Part shown: piece by piece, positions 62,218 to 64,000 of the stretch
Layout of the letters: the number at the start of each line of letters is the position of its first letter
Position numbering within the stretch: the first letter of the stretch is position 1
NCBI RefSeq assembly: GCF_008630935.1
Contig: NZ_CP043908.1
Coordinates: forward strand, 1,054,001-1,118,000
Origin: Thermodesulfobacterium sp. TA1
Lineage (GTDB): Bacteria; Desulfobacterota; Thermodesulfobacteria; Thermodesulfobacteriales; Thermodesulfobacteriaceae
Reading direction: 5' to 3'
Length of the DNA stretch: 64,000 nucleotides
Notes under the pieces: generated by a model
Database searches by the model: none
What the model saw: only the letters and a program-made list of their open reading frames with translations
Told to the model about the DNA's origin: nothing
Translations under genes and position numbers: made by a program

Positions 62218-63726
62218 TTACCTCAACAGCTGAAGCACTAATTGAGGCTGTGTGTTAGCCTGGGCAAGCATGGCAATAGTTGCCTGCATACGGATCTGGT
62301 AGGTGGTAAACTCAGCCATTTCTTTGGCGTAGTCGGTGTTCCTGATAACGGATTCGGCCTCTTTGGTGTTGTCGTAGGCAACCTTCTGAGAGTCAAAAAT
62401 AGACTGAAGGTTGTTCATAGTGGCACCGATCTGGGCTCTTATGGTGTCAACCTTTCTTAAGGCTATCTCTGCGATAAGCATCGATGCCTCTGCACCTTCA
62501 TTTGAGGTAACGTCTATAGAATAAAGGTTCTTAAACTGAGAACCTCCTGCACTACCAATCTCGAAGTCTCCTAATTTACCTGCTATATTAGTATCTATAT
62601 TCATCTCAAACTCTTTATCGTTGGCAATATAAAGGTCTCCCACCTTAACTGCAGCAGCAGTAGAAGAATTAGTAATAGCGGTTACACTACCCGAAGAGGC
62701 ACCCTCAAGGTCATTTATTATCTGATTTATATTAATCGTACCGCTTCCACTTGCTAAAGAAATCTCTACACCTATGGTATAACCTTTGGAAGAGGTAAGC
62801 ACAAGCCTTCCTGCGTCAGTAGAAGCTGTCAAGTCAGCTCCAGCTGTAGCAGCAGCACGGTTGATTTTTTCAACCAATTCATCAAGAGATACTGTAGTTT
62901 CTGCATCAAAATTAAAAGAAACATCTCCTACTTTAAAAGCTATAGTCGCCGTTCCAGAAACATCGGCTATTCCTGTATATTTTTCACCCACGCTAACATT
63001 AATAGCTTTTGCCTTAAAACCAACATCGTTTAACTTTTCGTTAACCTGCTTTGCTATATACCCTGCATCAAGGATATAATCATTTCCATTTTTTATGGTA
63101 GCATCTATTACCCTTCCGCCAATGGTTATAGTCTGGTTACTAGCAGAAACAACATCAGTTAGACCTGTGAAAGAAGCAGCTTGTCCTTTATATCCGCTGG
63201 TTTTAACCATGTGAGCACCTAAACTCTGAGCCCTCACATCATCTACCGATAGATAAACCGTCTGCTCAAGACGAGCCCCATAATGGATATACTTGTCCTT
63301 AAACGTACCATCCAAAAGCTTAATCCCGTTATACTCTGTATCAGCACCTATTTTCTGAATAGCATCAACAAAATTCCTAATTTCCTGTTGCAATGCGCTT
63401 CTTGCTGTCGGGTCGTTGATGTCGTTGGCTGCATTCTGAGCCCTTATATAGATTTCCTGAAGTTTGTCAAAAATCTGTCCGGCTGAAGCCTCTGCAATCT
63501 GTAAGGCTGAAATACCTGTCTGGATGTTTCTATTACCCTGTTCGTAACCCTTAGCCACCGTTCCAAGCATGTCTGCGATAAACAAACCTGCTGAGTCGTC
63601 TGCAGCATTCAAAATCCTATTTCCTGTAGACAACCTCAACAAACTCTTGTTTAGTGCACGCTCATTTCTCAACAATGATGTATGGGTCTGAGCGGCACCT
63701 TCATTAAAGTTAATTCTGACTGCCAT
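62218..63726 (-). CDS. fliC: Flagellin
   Basis: 502 residues, the filament subunit. The conserved D0/D1 ends are present: N-terminal LLRLSTGNRILNAADDSAGLFIAD and C-terminal EFTTYQIRMQATIAMLAQANTQPQLVLQLLR-type sequence. The variable centre (about 180-400) is rich in Ala, Gly, Ser, Thr and Val, with VGDVSFNFDAETTVSLDELVEKIN, a flagellin-IN-like segment, and no Cys. The ATG at 63726 is eight bases after AAGGAGG; the GTG three codons upstream overlaps that site and is rejected. A sigma-28 promoter precedes it. Confidence 0.95.
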   Translation of the reverse strand: MAVRINFNEGAAQTHTSLLRNERALNKSLLRLSTGNRILNAADDSAGLFIADMLGTVAKGYEQGNRNIQTGISALQIAEASAGQIFDKLQEIYIRAQNAANDINDPTARSALQQEIRNFVDAIQKIGADTEYNGIKLLDGTFKDKYIHYGARLEQTVYLSVDDVRAQSLGAHMVKTSGYKGQAASFTGLTDVVSASNQTITIGGRVIDATIKNGNDYILDAGYIAKQVNEKLNDVGFKAKAINVSVGEKYTGIADVSGTATIAFKVGDVSFNFDAETTVSLDELVEKINRAAATAGADLTASTDAGRLVLTSSKGYTIGVEISLASGSGTININQIINDLEGASSGSVTAITNSSTAAAVKVGDLYIANDKEFEMNIDTNIAGKLGDFEIGSAGGSQFKNLYSIDVTSNEGAEASMLIAEIALRKVDTIRAQIGATMNNLQSIFDSQKVAYDNTKEAESVIRNTDYAKEMAEFTTYQIRMQATIAMLAQANTQPQLVLQLLR

Positions 63727-63771
63727 ATCAGCCACCTCCTTTTGTTTTTTTCTTTCTGCTTTTGGATATTT

Positions 63772-63798
63772 TTATCGGAAAGCTTTGAAAAAACTTTA
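63772..63798 (-). promoter_or_regulatory. Sigma-28 (FliA) promoter of flagellin
   Basis: Minus strand TAAAGTTT (63791-63798), 11-base spacer, TCCGATAA (63772-63779). The consensus is TAAAGTTT-N11-GCCGATAA, so only one base differs. It is about 45 bases before the ATG. Confidence 0.9.
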
Positions 63799-63908
63799 GC
63801 CCTATCCTTTAAAAATTAAAAACTTTAACCCTTTTACTTTTTCTAAGAAAATGCTAAAATAAAATCAAAGATAAAACCTAAACCCAAGTCTTAACCAAAG
63901 GATTGGAC

Positions 63909-64000
63909 ATGACTTTTAAAAATTTTTCAACCCAAGAAAAATTAGAAGCCTTATCTTACCTAAAATCCCGTCAAAAAACCAAAGACCAGTCTATTTTTCT
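63909..64000 (+). CDS. Start of an unidentified protein (cut by window end)
   Basis: An ATG at 63909 opens a frame that stays open to the window end (30 codons, MTFKNFSTQEKLEALSYLKS and on). AAAGGA lies nine bases upstream. It is divergent from flagellin. Too little is visible to name it, and the next window is required to see whether it is real. Confidence 0.45.
   Translation, partial: MTFKNFSTQEKLEALSYLKSRQKTKDQSIF

Overview
The window reads as a compact, AT-rich bacterial chromosome segment from an anaerobe. It has a four-subunit 2-oxoacid:ferredoxin oxidoreductase, periplasmic multihaem c-type cytochromes with a b-type membrane partner, a futalosine-pathway menaquinone gene (mqnE), a double-cubane cluster reductase with its activase, selenium metabolism, a flagellin and an RND pump. 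This combination, with low GC and Gram-negative outer-membrane genes, fits a thermophilic sulfate reducer of the Thermodesulfobacterium kind. That placement is inference; no rRNA is present to confirm it.

Layout. 1-6390 (mostly minus): an FAD oxidase cut by the window edge, a dnaA with an altered Walker B motif, two peptide-type ABC ATPases without permeases, an SlyD-like isomerase and argF. 6564-12961 (plus): a B12-radical SAM protein, the porCDAB operon, tRNA-Gly, a UPF0173 hydrolase, a MobB-like GTPase, tRNA-Lys and tRNA-Glu. 13011-18683 (minus): a five-gene envelope cluster of TonB receptor, exported tetrapyrrole-methylase-like protein, APC permease, DUF4198 protein and a small anchored protein. 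I consider this the best candidate for an undescribed uptake system. 19167-28663: a PhoU-DUF47 fusion, lepB, lepA, an ABC-2 exporter whose ATPase start lies behind an SD-masking hairpin, ligA, trpS and a small zinc-finger-like protein.

28701-32605 (minus): a four-gene electron-transfer operon with a 12-haem cytochrome made of three repeats, a 13-haem cytochrome with one EF-hand, a cytochrome b and a tetrahaem c3. 32767-36112 holds paaK, an archaemetzincin and a DEAD-box helicase. 36113-47409 is a molybdenum/selenium region: an EF-G-like protein, moaB, selD with an in-frame UGA and a clear SECIS hairpin, the double-cubane reductase pair, a LysR regulator with a textbook T-N11-A box, yedE, then tusA-like, DUF3343 and kinase-like genes. 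An IS110 element has landed between yedE and tusA. Its upstream non-coding end folds like a bridge RNA and carries a 10-nt match to the insertion flank.

47410-64000: a decayed element, a DUF2905 protein, mqnE, an AddB-like nuclease preceded by an AddA nuclease domain lacking its helicase, ilvE, a TPR protein, an extended trmB, a TetR-RND efflux operon, and flagellin under a near-consensus sigma-28 promoter.

Several operons fit together. Por makes reduced ferredoxin. MqnE supplies the quinone that the cytochrome b probably exchanges electrons with. The selenium genes feed SelD. All functional statements rest on motif and family recognition by eye; no searches were run.
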